This document shows positions 54,007 through 62,895 of a stretch of 64,000 nucleotides of DNA, in pieces. A program made the position numbers and the translations under genes. Each line of letters opens with the position of its first letter. Position 1 is the stretch's first letter. The notes under the pieces are model-generated. The model saw nothing but the letters and a program-made list of their open reading frames with translations. It searched no databases and was not told the origin of the DNA. Source of the DNA: Pareuzebyella sediminis (lineage in GTDB: Bacteria > Bacteroidota > Bacteroidia > Flavobacteriales > Flavobacteriaceae); assembly GCF_008367235.1 (NCBI RefSeq), contig NZ_VTZS01000004.1, positions 124,001-188,000 on the forward strand, in the 5' to 3' direction.

Positions 54007-55671
54007 ATGAAACAATCAATACATAGTAAGACGGTAAACCGTGTCTATAGCAAATGGCATCATCCATACGAGATTTCAAAACCATTTTCGAAACGAACTG
54101 CCTATTTCAGTATGGAGTTTGCCATTCATCAAGGCCTTAAAACTTATTCGGGAGGGCTCGGGTTTCTGGCAGGCTCGCATATGCGATCCGCTTTTGATCT
54201 AAAACAGAATATAATCGGTATTGGAATGCTCTGGAAGTACGGTTATTACGACCAAGGACGTAACCAAGATCAGACCATGAAGACCGAGTGGGTAGAAAAG
54301 CATTACAGTTTTTTAGAGGATACAGGTTTGGAGGTCGAGGTACAGGTACACGACAACCCTTTTGTGAAGGTGAGGGCATTTGTTCTCAAGCCTGAGATAT
54401 TCGGTTCGGCACCTTTATATTTCCTTACTACCGATGTCGAGGGCAATGACTATTTGTCTAGAACAATCACGGATTATCTCTACGATGCGAACGAATTGAC
54501 CCGTGTTTCTCAAAGTATTGTACTCGGTATCGGCGGTGCTAAGATTGTAGAAGCGTTAGGAGGTGCCGATGTGTACCATCTCAACGAGGGTCATGGTCTG
54601 CCTGCCTTCTATTATTTAGAGAACGAAGCCAAAAAATGCCAGAAAGTTTTTACCACGCATACCCCTGAAAAGGGAGGTAATGAAGAACGCAATGCCTATC
54701 ATTTGAATCAATGCGGTTTTTTTGGGAAGTTTCTCTCGCACGAAGAACTCAATCGAAGAATGACGAACGGTGATAATGTCAACTATACCGTTGCGGCACT
54801 CCGTATGGCCAAGAAGGCCAATGCCGTTTCAAAATTACATGCTAAAGTTTCGGAGCGAATGTGGAAGGACTTCGAAAATACGACCAAGATTATTCCGATA
54901 ACTAATGCCCAGAACCAAAATTTCTGGCAAGACCCAGGAATCAAAAAGGCATGGAAGAAGAAAGACGTTAAAGATCTTGCAAAACGAAAATCGGAACTGA
55001 AGTCCCTACTTTTTGAAGAAGTCTTACAACAGACCGGAAAACTATTTGAGCCTAATATTGCTACCATCGTATGGGCCAGACGGTTTGCGGGGTACAAAAG
55101 GGCCGATCTTTTGTTGCACGATATGGAGCGATTTGAAAAACTAATCAAGAACGACAAATATCCGGTACAAATTATTTGGGCGGGAAAGCCGTATCCGATG
55201 GACTATTTTGCACTGGATACCTTTAACAGACTGGTAAGATTTACCAAATATCGACCCAACCTAGCCGTACTAACGGGCTATGAGATGGAGCTTTCCCAAA
55301 AATTGAAAACGGGTTCTGATATTTGGCTTAATAACCCTAGAATTACACGTGAGGCCTCAGGGACCAGTGGTATGACCGCTGCCATGAACGGATCGGTAAA
55401 TTTATCGACGAATGATGGATGGATGCCCGAATTCGCGAATCACGGCGAAAATTGTTTTGTACTGCCGGAAATATCATATGACCTGCCTGTAGAGCGACAA
55501 GATGAAATCGACTGTTACCATCTTTACACTATCTTGGAAAAAGAAGTGCTGCCCACGTTTTACGATAATCCCGTAAGATGGAATGAAATTGTTTGTAATG
55601 CCATTGATGGGGTCGTTCCAGCGTTTACAAGTGCAAGAATGGCGACCCAATATTACAAAGAGTTGTACTGA
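54007..55671 (+). CDS. glgP: Alpha-glucan phosphorylase-like protein (GT35), Lys-to-Thr at the PLP site
   Basis: 554 residues, the short alpha-glucan phosphorylase branch. Family motifs: 'AYFSMEFAIHQGLKTYSGGLGFLAGSH' at the start, 'HLNEGH' (191-196), 'WARRFAGYKRADLLL' (356-370) for phosphate/glucan contacts, and 'EASGTSGMTAAMNG'. In this last motif active phosphorylases usually have Lys (SGTSGMK) binding pyridoxal phosphate; here the residue is Thr457 (codon ACC at 55375-55377). Glucan phosphorolysis is therefore not certain. It follows the permease after 82 bases and is convergent with phosphofructokinase. Confidence 0.8.
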   Translation: MKQSIHSKTVNRVYSKWHHPYEISKPFSKRTAYFSMEFAIHQGLKTYSGGLGFLAGSHMRSAFDLKQNIIGIGMLWKYGYYDQGRNQDQTMKTEWVEKHYSFLEDTGLEVEVQVHDNPFVKVRAFVLKPEIFGSAPLYFLTTDVEGNDYLSRTITDYLYDANELTRVSQSIVLGIGGAKIVEALGGADVYHLNEGHGLPAFYYLENEAKKCQKVFTTHTPEKGGNEERNAYHLNQCGFFGKFLSHEELNRRMTNGDNVNYTVAALRMAKKANAVSKLHAKVSERMWKDFENTTKIIPITNAQNQNFWQDPGIKKAWKKKDVKDLAKRKSELKSLLFEEVLQQTGKLFEPNIATIVWARRFAGYKRADLLLHDMERFEKLIKNDKYPVQIIWAGKPYPMDYFALDTFNRLVRFTKYRPNLAVLTGYEMELSQKLKTGSDIWLNNPRITREASGTSGMTAAMNGSVNLSTNDGWMPEFANHGENCFVLPEISYDLPVERQDEIDCYHLYTILEKEVLPTFYDNPVRWNEIVCNAIDGVVPAFTSARMATQYYKELY

Positions 55672-55724
55672 CCAAATTATAAGCTCTTACTTGAAAATAG
55701 GATATGAACGTAACCTAATTTGGT
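55671..55724. repeat. Inverted repeat between convergent glgP and pfkA
   Basis: ACCAAATTA (55671-55679) and TAATTTGGT (55716-55724) form a perfect 9-base inverted repeat with a 36-base spacer in the 58-base gap between the two stop codons. A long hairpin here could stop both transcripts. Confidence 0.45.
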
Positions 55725-55729
55725 ATATG

Positions 55730-57052
55730 TTACATGACGTAAGGTTGTCCGGTACTTTGCAAGGCAGCGAACCAAAAGCCACCTTCAAGATCTATTTTTT
55801 TGCGTTTGTTCACCACCTTTGAAATAGGCAAATAGACAAATCGGTTGTTCAATCTTCCAACGATGAACTTGGTCTTTCCGGCCATAGCACCGTGTACCGC
55901 ATGGTAAGCAAGCCTATTGCAAAACAGGCTGTCGTTGGCATTGGCCGGCGCACTTCGAATAATGTAGCTTGGGTCGATGTATTTGATGGTGGTTTGTGTG
56001 CCAGCGGCATCGAAGTAGGTCTTGATGCGCTCTTTAAGTAGAAGACCTATATCTCGATGTTTTACATTGCCGGATGGGTCCGTGCTTGTAGCGGTATCGG
56101 AGTCGAAAAGGTGTTGGCCGGCCCCTTCGGCGACCACAATAAGCGCATGTTGCTTGGTTAACAGTCGATGTTCCAGTGCCTTTAAAAAACCCTTTTCCCC
56201 ATCGAGTTGGAACGCCATTTCAGGGACTAGGACAAAATTTACTACGGGCATGGCAATAGCTGTCGATGCGGCAATAAAGCCACTATCCCTGCCCATTAAT
56301 TTAACGATGGAAATTCCGTTGAAGGCTCCAGTGGCCTCATTATGGGCATCCCGAATAATGGGACTTGCCACATCAAAGGCAGTTTCGAAGCCAAAAGATT
56401 TGTCTATAAGGTCGATGTCATTGTCAATAGTCTTAGGAATTCCTACGACGGCTATGTCCAGTCCGCGCCTTTCTATTTCTTCACCAATAGCATTGGTTCC
56501 TTTTAATGTGCCGTCACCTCCAATGGTAAAGAGCATATTTATGTGGTTGTCTTTTAGGGTATCGACCATCTTGGGAACAGATTGGGCACCACGGGAAGAG
56601 CCTAATATGGTTCCTCCGAACTCATGGATATCCTTCACTTTTTCAGGGGTGAGTTCCATAAAATCGTGACCATGCTCTGGTATCAGGCCTTCATATCCGT
56701 ATCGAACACCGATGATACGCTTTACATCGTAAAAGTAATGCAGTGCCATGACAAGGCTGCGAATCACGTTGTTCAGACCTGGGCAAAGTCCTCCACAGGT
56801 TACAATAGCTGCCGTTACATTCTTCGGTTCAAAAAAAAGTTTTTCCCTAGGCCCCGCTTTCTCAAAGCATGCCGGTCTCACATTGTTTTGCAGACAGGTT
56901 TCAAAACCCTTAATAGAAACGTCGGCCAAGACCTGATCGTGTTCTTCGATAAAACTGAATATTTTATTTCCTGCCGTTTTGCTTAGGCGCAAGGGCGAAG
57001 ATTTTTCGGCATTTCCTAAGGTCGTAATGTGATAAAGGTTTTCGAAAGTCAT
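55730..57052 (-). CDS. pfkA: 6-phosphofructokinase, ATP-type of the plant-like group
   Basis: 440 residues. 'TIGGDGTLKG' carries the Gly (not Asp) that marks ATP use, and 'GIPKTIDNDI' holds the catalytic Asp. 'KLMGRDSGFIA' and 'VAEGAGQHLF' belong to the plant-like PFK group III rather than the E. coli type. It phosphorylates fructose-6-phosphate in glycolysis. It is convergent with the glgP-like gene and divergent from a universal stress protein; the FNR-like site between them does not fit a promoter in its direction. Confidence 0.88.
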   Translation of the reverse strand: MTFENLYHITTLGNAEKSSPLRLSKTAGNKIFSFIEEHDQVLADVSIKGFETCLQNNVRPACFEKAGPREKLFFEPKNVTAAIVTCGGLCPGLNNVIRSLVMALHYFYDVKRIIGVRYGYEGLIPEHGHDFMELTPEKVKDIHEFGGTILGSSRGAQSVPKMVDTLKDNHINMLFTIGGDGTLKGTNAIGEEIERRGLDIAVVGIPKTIDNDIDLIDKSFGFETAFDVASPIIRDAHNEATGAFNGISIVKLMGRDSGFIAASTAIAMPVVNFVLVPEMAFQLDGEKGFLKALEHRLLTKQHALIVVAEGAGQHLFDSDTATSTDPSGNVKHRDIGLLLKERIKTYFDAAGTQTTIKYIDPSYIIRSAPANANDSLFCNRLAYHAVHGAMAGKTKFIVGRLNNRFVYLPISKVVNKRKKIDLEGGFWFAALQSTGQPYVM

Positions 57053-57271
57053 AGCTGTTGATGATTAAATTTTTTGCGATACTTTCTAGCTATTTTTGGC
57101 CGGAAAGCGTTGCCGAGGGCAAGTTGAAAGCATAAAAATAGTCATTTCAATCTCGAATTAAGATAACTTTTAAGGCTTCACGAACCATAATTTCGAAGTT
57201 CTAAATATTTAGCGGCATAAAATGGCAATCCGATACTTTTAAAGGGTGGGCAATACATTAAACCGCAAACC

Positions 57272-57314
57272 TGACATATATCATAGTTTCAGCATACCCC
57301 TTTGGATAATTTTG
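57272..57314 (+). promoter_or_regulatory. FNR-like site and -7 element of a universal stress protein
   Basis: TGACATATATCA at 57272-57283 and a perfect TAATTTTG at 57307-57314, with 36.5 bases between the palindrome centre and the last base of the -7. The predicted start near 57319 leaves about 21 bases before the ATG at 57340. Confidence 0.68.
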
Positions 57315-57339
57315 ATAATAGATTAAAAAAAAATTGGGC

Positions 57340-58242
57340 ATGAAGAACATATTGATACCTACCGATTTTTCAGAAAATGCATGGAACGCGACTCGGTATG
57401 CCCTTGAGCTTTTTCAACACGAACCATGCACATTTCATTTTTTAAATACCTATACCCCTGCCATTGCAAGCAGTCGTTTTATGGCTGCCTCCTTTACCAG
57501 TGATCGTCTTGAAGATGGAGCGGAAGCCTGCTCGGAAAGGGGATTGCGGAATTGGGTGGAACGTATCGAACAAAAATATTCCTCCGAGATCCATACCTAT
57601 ACGGTTACATCATCGTTCAGTTTATTGGCCGATGAGGTGAAGGAAATGGTTGTAGATCGAAATATTGATTTGTTGGTCACGGGAACGAAAGGTGCTTCAG
57701 GCATTGAAGAAGTCTTTATGGGAAGCAACACCGTGCGTATGATCAAACTAGTCAAAAATTGTCCCATTCTGGCGGTACCACAGCATTTTGAACTCGCACG
57801 GCCCGATGAAATTGCCTTTGCCACAGATTTTAACCGTTTCTATACGCAAACGGAACTACAGCCTTTGGTAGATATGGCCAAGGCATTTGGGGCTGTAATC
57901 CGTATTGTACATGTGCAGTATGAAATAAAGGCATTGACCGAGCTGCAACAGTTTAATTTGAGCATGCTCAGAAAATATCTAGGTAAATTCGAACACTATG
58001 TGCACACCGTGTCTGAATTGAATTCGGTTTCAAAGACGCTCGAAGTGTTTACCAAAGAACTGGACATCCATTTACTGGCGATGCTTAATTACCAGCATAG
58101 CTATATGGAACGAATGACGCGTGAACCTGTGGTAAAGCGTATGGCCTTTCATACCCAAATTCCACTTTTGGTCATTCCAGAGCTCGGTATGGAAGCGCAC
58201 TCTAGAATCACGAAGGGCGAAGAGGTGTCGATGTCTAATTGA
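57340..58242 (+). CDS. Universal stress protein, two UspA domains
   Basis: The start is ATG 57340 (MKNILIPTDFSENAWNATRY); the TTG six bases earlier is not needed. 300 residues. The first UspA domain is about 1-148 with 'VTGTKGASGIEEVFMGSNTVRMIKLVKNCPILAVP'. The second is more diverged: 'LLAMLNYQHSYMERMTREPVVKRMAFHTQIPLLVIP' lacks the glycine nucleotide loop, so it probably does not bind ATP. It has an FNR-like promoter, like the hemN-linked UspA gene. Confidence 0.88.
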   Translation: MKNILIPTDFSENAWNATRYALELFQHEPCTFHFLNTYTPAIASSRFMAASFTSDRLEDGAEACSERGLRNWVERIEQKYSSEIHTYTVTSSFSLLADEVKEMVVDRNIDLLVTGTKGASGIEEVFMGSNTVRMIKLVKNCPILAVPQHFELARPDEIAFATDFNRFYTQTELQPLVDMAKAFGAVIRIVHVQYEIKALTELQQFNLSMLRKYLGKFEHYVHTVSELNSVSKTLEVFTKELDIHLLAMLNYQHSYMERMTREPVVKRMAFHTQIPLLVIPELGMEAHSRITKGEEVSMSN

Positions 58243-58462
58243 TTCTTCTCGCGATAGGATAGTCTTCGTAGAAATCGTCAAAAGACTTGTCGGTATGATA
58301 CTTATCGGTTAAAACTTTATAGACCATAAAGACTACGGCTCCTTGCCCCAAAACGGTAAGGTAAAATACCCAGTTGAAGGGGAAGTTCATGGCGGCCATT
58401 ATGCTTACCGTTAGTAAAATCAGGGTAGAAAAGAAGACCCAAAACATGGCAGAATTTTTCAT
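58235..58462 (-). CDS. Small two-helix membrane protein
   Basis: 75 residues with two membrane helices (about 7-25 and 32-50) and a charged C-terminus ('YHTDKSFDDFYEDYPIARRIN'). Proteins of this type with a DUF4212-like or 'Na+:solute symporter small subunit' look exist, but I do not claim one. Its end overlaps the end of the convergent UspA gene by eight bases. The function is unknown. Confidence 0.6.
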   Translation of the reverse strand: MKNSAMFWVFFSTLILLTVSIMAAMNFPFNWVFYLTVLGQGAVVFMVYKVLTDKYHTDKSFDDFYEDYPIARRIN

Positions 58463-58558
58463 ATTGCTTTTTGCTTCAAATTACATATTAATTTTTTCTC
58501 TATCGGTTAATAAAACCCTAAAAGCGAATTGATTAACAGTGTTTTCTGCCAAACGGTG

Positions 58559-58577
58559 TTTAATTGCGGCAATTAAA
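58559..58577. repeat. 19-base palindrome upstream of ndh
   Basis: TTTAATTG (58559-58566) and CAATTAAA (58570-58577), perfect arms around CGG. It lies about 55 bases before a -7-like TAATTTTG (58614-58621), so it could bind a regulator of the NADH dehydrogenase gene. It does not have FNR geometry. Confidence 0.45.
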
Positions 58578-58631
58578 TTTTCAAAATGTCCCGTTCAAAC
58601 GAGCATGAATACATAATTTTGAAAAAAAATT

Positions 58632-59909
58632 ATGAACCTTCCGGAAACCGGTCAGAAACGAGTGGTAATCATCGGAGGTGGTTTTGCGGGAATTTCCCTC
58701 GCCAAAAAACTTGAACACCTCGATGCCCAGATAGTGTTGATCGATAAGCAGAACTATCACACCTTTCAACCCTTACTGTATCAAGTCTCTACAAGCGGAT
58801 TAGAACCTGATTCGATTGCTTATCCCATACGAAAAGTACTCAAGCGATTACGAAACTTTTACTTTCGTCTCGCCACGGTCGAAAGTATTGATCCTCAGGG
58901 CAAAATGGTTGTTACCGACATAGGGAACCTTGCTTTTGATTATCTTATTATGGCTACGGGTACCAAAACGAATTTTTTTGGAAATGAGCATATTGCCAAG
59001 TACGCTATGCCAATGAAGAGCGTGCCCCAGGCCCTCAATATCCGTAGCTTGATGTTGCAGAATTTTGAAGAGGCCGATAATTGCAACGACTTCGCCGAGC
59101 GAAAAGCTTTATTGAACTTTTGTATCATTGGCGCGGGACCGACAGGCGTGGAATTGGCCGGTGCATTTGCAGAATTGAAGAGAAATGTCTTTCCCAAAGA
59201 CTATAGGCATCTCAATGTAGATGAAATGGAAATTCATCTTTTTGAGGGTGCTCATCAGGTACTTCCCCCGATGAGCGACCACGCTTCCAAAAAGGCAGCG
59301 GAATTTCTTGAGGAACTGGGTGTTCAGATTCACCTTGATGCCTTGGCCAGTGATTATGATGGCGAGGTTTTATCCTTGAAAGACGGTAGTCAACTTCGCA
59401 CTAAGAACTTGATCTGGACCGCTGGCGTCAAAGGCGCATCCATTGAAGGCTTTTCGCCCGATGTTTTGGTGGAACGCCTTAATCGCTTTAAAGTGAATAA
59501 ATTCAATCAAGTCGAAGGTTATGAAAATATATTTGCCATTGGAGATATCGCCTACATGACTACCGAAGATTACCCCAAAGGACATCCACAAGTGGCACAG
59601 CCTGCTATTCAGCAGGGGGAGCTTTTGGCCAAAAACCTGAAACTTATACTTAAGGGCCTTCCCATGCAACCGTTCGTTTATAAAGATAAAGGTACCATGG
59701 CGACCATTGGCAGAAATAAAGCTGTTGCAGACATTAAAAAGTTGCACTTTGGAGGTTTTTTTGCATGGTTTATTTGGATGTTCGTTCATCTTATGGCTTT
59801 GGTAGGGTTTCGCAACAGAGTGGTTGTCTTTTTTAATTGGGCCTATAACTACGTTAATTATGATAAAGCGGCACGGCTTATCGTGAGACCGTTCCAACCG
59901 AAAAGATGA
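58632..59909 (+). CDS. ndh: Type II NADH dehydrogenase
   Basis: 425 residues. Two dinucleotide-binding folds are visible: VVIIGGGFAG (11-20) for FAD and 'FCIIGAGPTGVELAG' for NADH. 'QNYHTFQPLLYQVSTSGLEPDSIAYPIRKVL' and 'IFAIGDIAY' are typical of NDH-2. A C-terminal hydrophobic segment ('FAWFIWMFVHLMALVGF') with amphipathic ends anchors it to the membrane. It passes electrons from NADH to quinone without proton pumping. Confidence 0.9.
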   Translation: MNLPETGQKRVVIIGGGFAGISLAKKLEHLDAQIVLIDKQNYHTFQPLLYQVSTSGLEPDSIAYPIRKVLKRLRNFYFRLATVESIDPQGKMVVTDIGNLAFDYLIMATGTKTNFFGNEHIAKYAMPMKSVPQALNIRSLMLQNFEEADNCNDFAERKALLNFCIIGAGPTGVELAGAFAELKRNVFPKDYRHLNVDEMEIHLFEGAHQVLPPMSDHASKKAAEFLEELGVQIHLDALASDYDGEVLSLKDGSQLRTKNLIWTAGVKGASIEGFSPDVLVERLNRFKVNKFNQVEGYENIFAIGDIAYMTTEDYPKGHPQVAQPAIQQGELLAKNLKLILKGLPMQPFVYKDKGTMATIGRNKAVADIKKLHFGGFFAWFIWMFVHLMALVGFRNRVVVFFNWAYNYVNYDKAARLIVRPFQPKR

Positions 59910-60124
59910 TTGTACTGCAGAAAAAGCACTGAATCCCCTGTGCTTAGATGTCGAAAAGGGTTGATGGTAAGTGTAGGTTCTACTCTTGAAGGTTAAATTA
60001 ATTCGTAAGGTTGATGTAAAAATCGTTTATTTGTACTTCTAAAGTACCCACAACCTTCCTTTTTACGAAAGTTTTCGAAATCATGGTAGTTATGGACTTT
60101 TAATTAAATCCAAGTAATCTAGAT

Positions 60125-62860
60125 ATGACCAAAAGACTTGTTTTAATTGCAGCCTCTGCTATCTTTTTTATAGGCTGTAACGATTCTAAAAACGATTGTA
60201 TACCCAGTGACAAAATTGTTGAATATCCTACTGACTCGGTAATCAAAGCCCTTAATTGGCCCAAAGACTTGACTATTAAAGGTTTTTCGGGTCCCGATGT
60301 TACCCCTGACCCTGCCTGTATGGCCGTTGCCGCTTCGGGAGAAGTTTTTGTGGGCGTCGATATGATGGGTTCTTTGGGAAAAGAGGAGGGTAAAGGTGCC
60401 ATCATCCGCTTGGTCGACTGCAATCACGATGGTATCATGGATGCTCATACAGAGTTTGCCAAGTTGGATAACCCTAGGGGAATTCTCCCTATAGGAAATC
60501 AGGTTTTTGTACTTCATACCACCTTTTCAGACGCTCCTAAAGAAGAGGATAGCGTCGCTGTCGACGCTTCTGAAAAGGAAAATTCAGATAGTGTACCTGC
60601 CGATGAGACTCTTTCGGAACCGTTAAAAATAGCAGATAATATGGACTTGGTCGTTTTTGAAGATACAGATCAAGACGGTATTGCCGATAGTCCTCCAGAG
60701 GTGCTCATCAAAAACATCAGTAATACGAAGTATCTGCGCGACCGGGGAACCGATCATGCGACCAATGGTATTCAGATGGGTATTGATGGGTGGATTTATA
60801 TTGCGGTAGGCGATTTTGGCTTTCATAACGCCACTGGGCGAGATGGTACAAAATTGACCCAATTGGGCGGGGGTATTCTTCGGATTCGGCCCGATGGTTC
60901 CGATATGGAAGTCTATACGCACGGTTTGAGAAACATTTATGATGTAGCTATCAATCCGTTTATGGATATTTTTACACGGGGTAATACCAACGATGGAGGT
61001 GGATGGAACATCCGTTTTATACATCAGATTCAATCTGCAGAGTATGGGTATCCCGTACTTTTCAAGCATTTTACCGAAGAGATTATTCCAGCATTGGTCG
61101 ATGTGGGAGGCGGTTCTGGAACAGGGGCGCTTTTTATGAACGATGATCGATGGCCCGAAAAGTACAATAACGTTCCGATGATGGCCGACTGGGGCAGAAA
61201 TCAGCTGTATATACATAGAGTGACCAAAGATGGCCCCAGTTTCAAACAGGAAGAAGAGCAGTTTATTCAATTGCCACAGATTACTGATGTTGATGTCGAT
61301 GCCTCCGGAATTATGTACCTTTCTGCCTGGGATGGTGCCGGGTATTCAGGAAACCCGGAGCGAGGCTATGTGGTCCGTGTAACACCGAATGATTTTAGTT
61401 ATGAACCTTTTGTCGATGTTAAGCAGGCATCGCTTGACAAGTTGGTCGAGTTGTTGGCAGCGGGCAATGCTAAATCCCGTCTGAGCGCTCAATATGAGCT
61501 ACTACAGCGAAATGATAGCAATTCGGCATCCAAAGTACTTGAGTTGGCTCAAGACGAGAATCAATCTTTAGAGGTAAGGGCGGCGGCAGTGTTTACCTAT
61601 GCACAGCTCGCCGGGTCTTCGGGGATCGAAGAATTGGTGAAGCTAACCAACAATGAAGACCTGCAACGATATGCACTACGTGCTTTGGCCGATAACAAAG
61701 ATTGGTCTGAGAAGGTGCCGCTCGAACCTTTTTATTCGGGCATACAATCGAGCGCTCCCGAAGTAAAGGCCACGGCAATTATAGGATTGGGAAGGCTGGG
61801 CAATAAAGCTGCCTCAGAGCAACTGTTGAGCATAGAGGTTCCCGATTCCTTCGTAGCCCCTGAAATAAATACCGAAGGGCCACATGCTACCCCAAATTCG
61901 GAGATCGTGTTCCCGCACTTAGCAGTAAAGGCTTTAGTGGCTTTGAATGCGGTGGATGCAATTATAGATGCCCTAGGAACGGAACAGGAAGATTTAGCCC
62001 TATGGGCCATGCGCTATATGCATAATCCGAAAGTAGTTCAGGCTTTGATAGAGGCTCATAATAAGAGCAATGATAAAGGCTTCAAGAAGAAGGTGATGAA
62101 TACTTTGGCCCGAATCTATCATAAAGAAGCACCCTATGATACATCTTGGTGGTGGAGTACGCGCCCCGATACCCACGGACCTTATTATAAAACGGTCGAA
62201 TGGGAGCAATCTCCCGTCATTCGATCATTTTTAATGGATCAGTTCAAGGTCTTGGGAGGTGCGGAGAAGGACTATTTCACGGCACTCAACAGTAAGTACC
62301 GATTGGGTATAGATGCCTTTGGTGAATTGAAAATGGAGGCTCCCAAAGAGGATATGCCCATAGTCGATTTTGAAAAAATAAAGAATAAGAAGGGGCAAAT
62401 CGGAGAGTCTTCTATAGAAGATGTGATGTTGGCACTGGGCAAAATAAAGGGGGATGCTGCCAAAGGGGCGGAACTCTTTAATAGTCAAGGTTGCGTTGCT
62501 TGCCACAGTTTGAAAACAGATGAGGTGATGAAAGGGCCCTTTATGGGGCAAGTGGGCTCTATTATGAACAAAGAACAAATAGCGGAATCTATCTTGAAGC
62601 CAAATGCCTCCATTTCACAAGGGTTTTCCACGGTACAGATCAGTACTAAGGGAGGTGAGAATTATGTAGGTTTCGTTACCAGTGAATCGGCCGATGATTT
62701 AACCATTCGTAATATTGTAGGTACGGCCACGGATTTAAAAAAATCGGATATAGCCGAACGAAAAGAATTGGAAACCTCGATGATGCCCTCCGGACTTGCA
62801 AATTCATTAAGTTTTGAAGAAATGGCTTCTTTGGTTACCTTTTTGTCCGAGCAGAAATAA
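60125..62860 (+). CDS. PVC-type dehydrogenase/HEAT/cytochrome c lipoprotein
   Basis: 911 residues. Lipobox FFIGC (Cys18). An N-terminal sorbosone-dehydrogenase-like beta-propeller spans about 45-420 ('DRGTDHATNGIQMGIDGWIYIAVGDFGFHN'). HEAT-like repeats run from about 430 to 640. A C-terminal haem c domain has CVACH (797-801 region, 'FNSQGCVACHSLKTDE') and 'SMMPSGL' as probable Met ligand. This architecture is common in Planctomycetes and Bacteroidota and is thought to oxidise a sugar or alcohol and pass electrons to its own cytochrome c. The substrate is unknown. Confidence 0.85.
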   Translation: MTKRLVLIAASAIFFIGCNDSKNDCIPSDKIVEYPTDSVIKALNWPKDLTIKGFSGPDVTPDPACMAVAASGEVFVGVDMMGSLGKEEGKGAIIRLVDCNHDGIMDAHTEFAKLDNPRGILPIGNQVFVLHTTFSDAPKEEDSVAVDASEKENSDSVPADETLSEPLKIADNMDLVVFEDTDQDGIADSPPEVLIKNISNTKYLRDRGTDHATNGIQMGIDGWIYIAVGDFGFHNATGRDGTKLTQLGGGILRIRPDGSDMEVYTHGLRNIYDVAINPFMDIFTRGNTNDGGGWNIRFIHQIQSAEYGYPVLFKHFTEEIIPALVDVGGGSGTGALFMNDDRWPEKYNNVPMMADWGRNQLYIHRVTKDGPSFKQEEEQFIQLPQITDVDVDASGIMYLSAWDGAGYSGNPERGYVVRVTPNDFSYEPFVDVKQASLDKLVELLAAGNAKSRLSAQYELLQRNDSNSASKVLELAQDENQSLEVRAAAVFTYAQLAGSSGIEELVKLTNNEDLQRYALRALADNKDWSEKVPLEPFYSGIQSSAPEVKATAIIGLGRLGNKAASEQLLSIEVPDSFVAPEINTEGPHATPNSEIVFPHLAVKALVALNAVDAIIDALGTEQEDLALWAMRYMHNPKVVQALIEAHNKSNDKGFKKKVMNTLARIYHKEAPYDTSWWWSTRPDTHGPYYKTVEWEQSPVIRSFLMDQFKVLGGAEKDYFTALNSKYRLGIDAFGELKMEAPKEDMPIVDFEKIKNKKGQIGESSIEDVMLALGKIKGDAAKGAELFNSQGCVACHSLKTDEVMKGPFMGQVGSIMNKEQIAESILKPNASISQGFSTVQISTKGGENYVGFVTSESADDLTIRNIVGTATDLKKSDIAERKELETSMMPSGLANSLSFEEMASLVTFLSEQK

Positions 62861-62895
62861 GTGGGCCGGTATAAGTTTTTCTCAAAAAGCTTTGC

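Noticed and set aside
56022-56669. 215-codon plus-strand frame opposite pfkA
   Set aside because: Fully antisense to the phosphofructokinase gene; composition is that of a mirror frame (Ser/Pro/Leu-rich).
57053-57271. FNR-like regulation of pfkA
   Set aside because: The palindrome at 57272 does not have a -7 element at the required distance in the pfkA direction; no other site is seen.
58463-58631. FNR-like site before ndh
   Set aside because: TGATTAACAGTG near 58540 lacks the second half-site and the spacing to the -7 is wrong.
60623-61270. 215-codon minus-strand frame opposite the dehydrogenase-cytochrome gene
   Set aside because: Antisense to a gene with clear domains; no signature.
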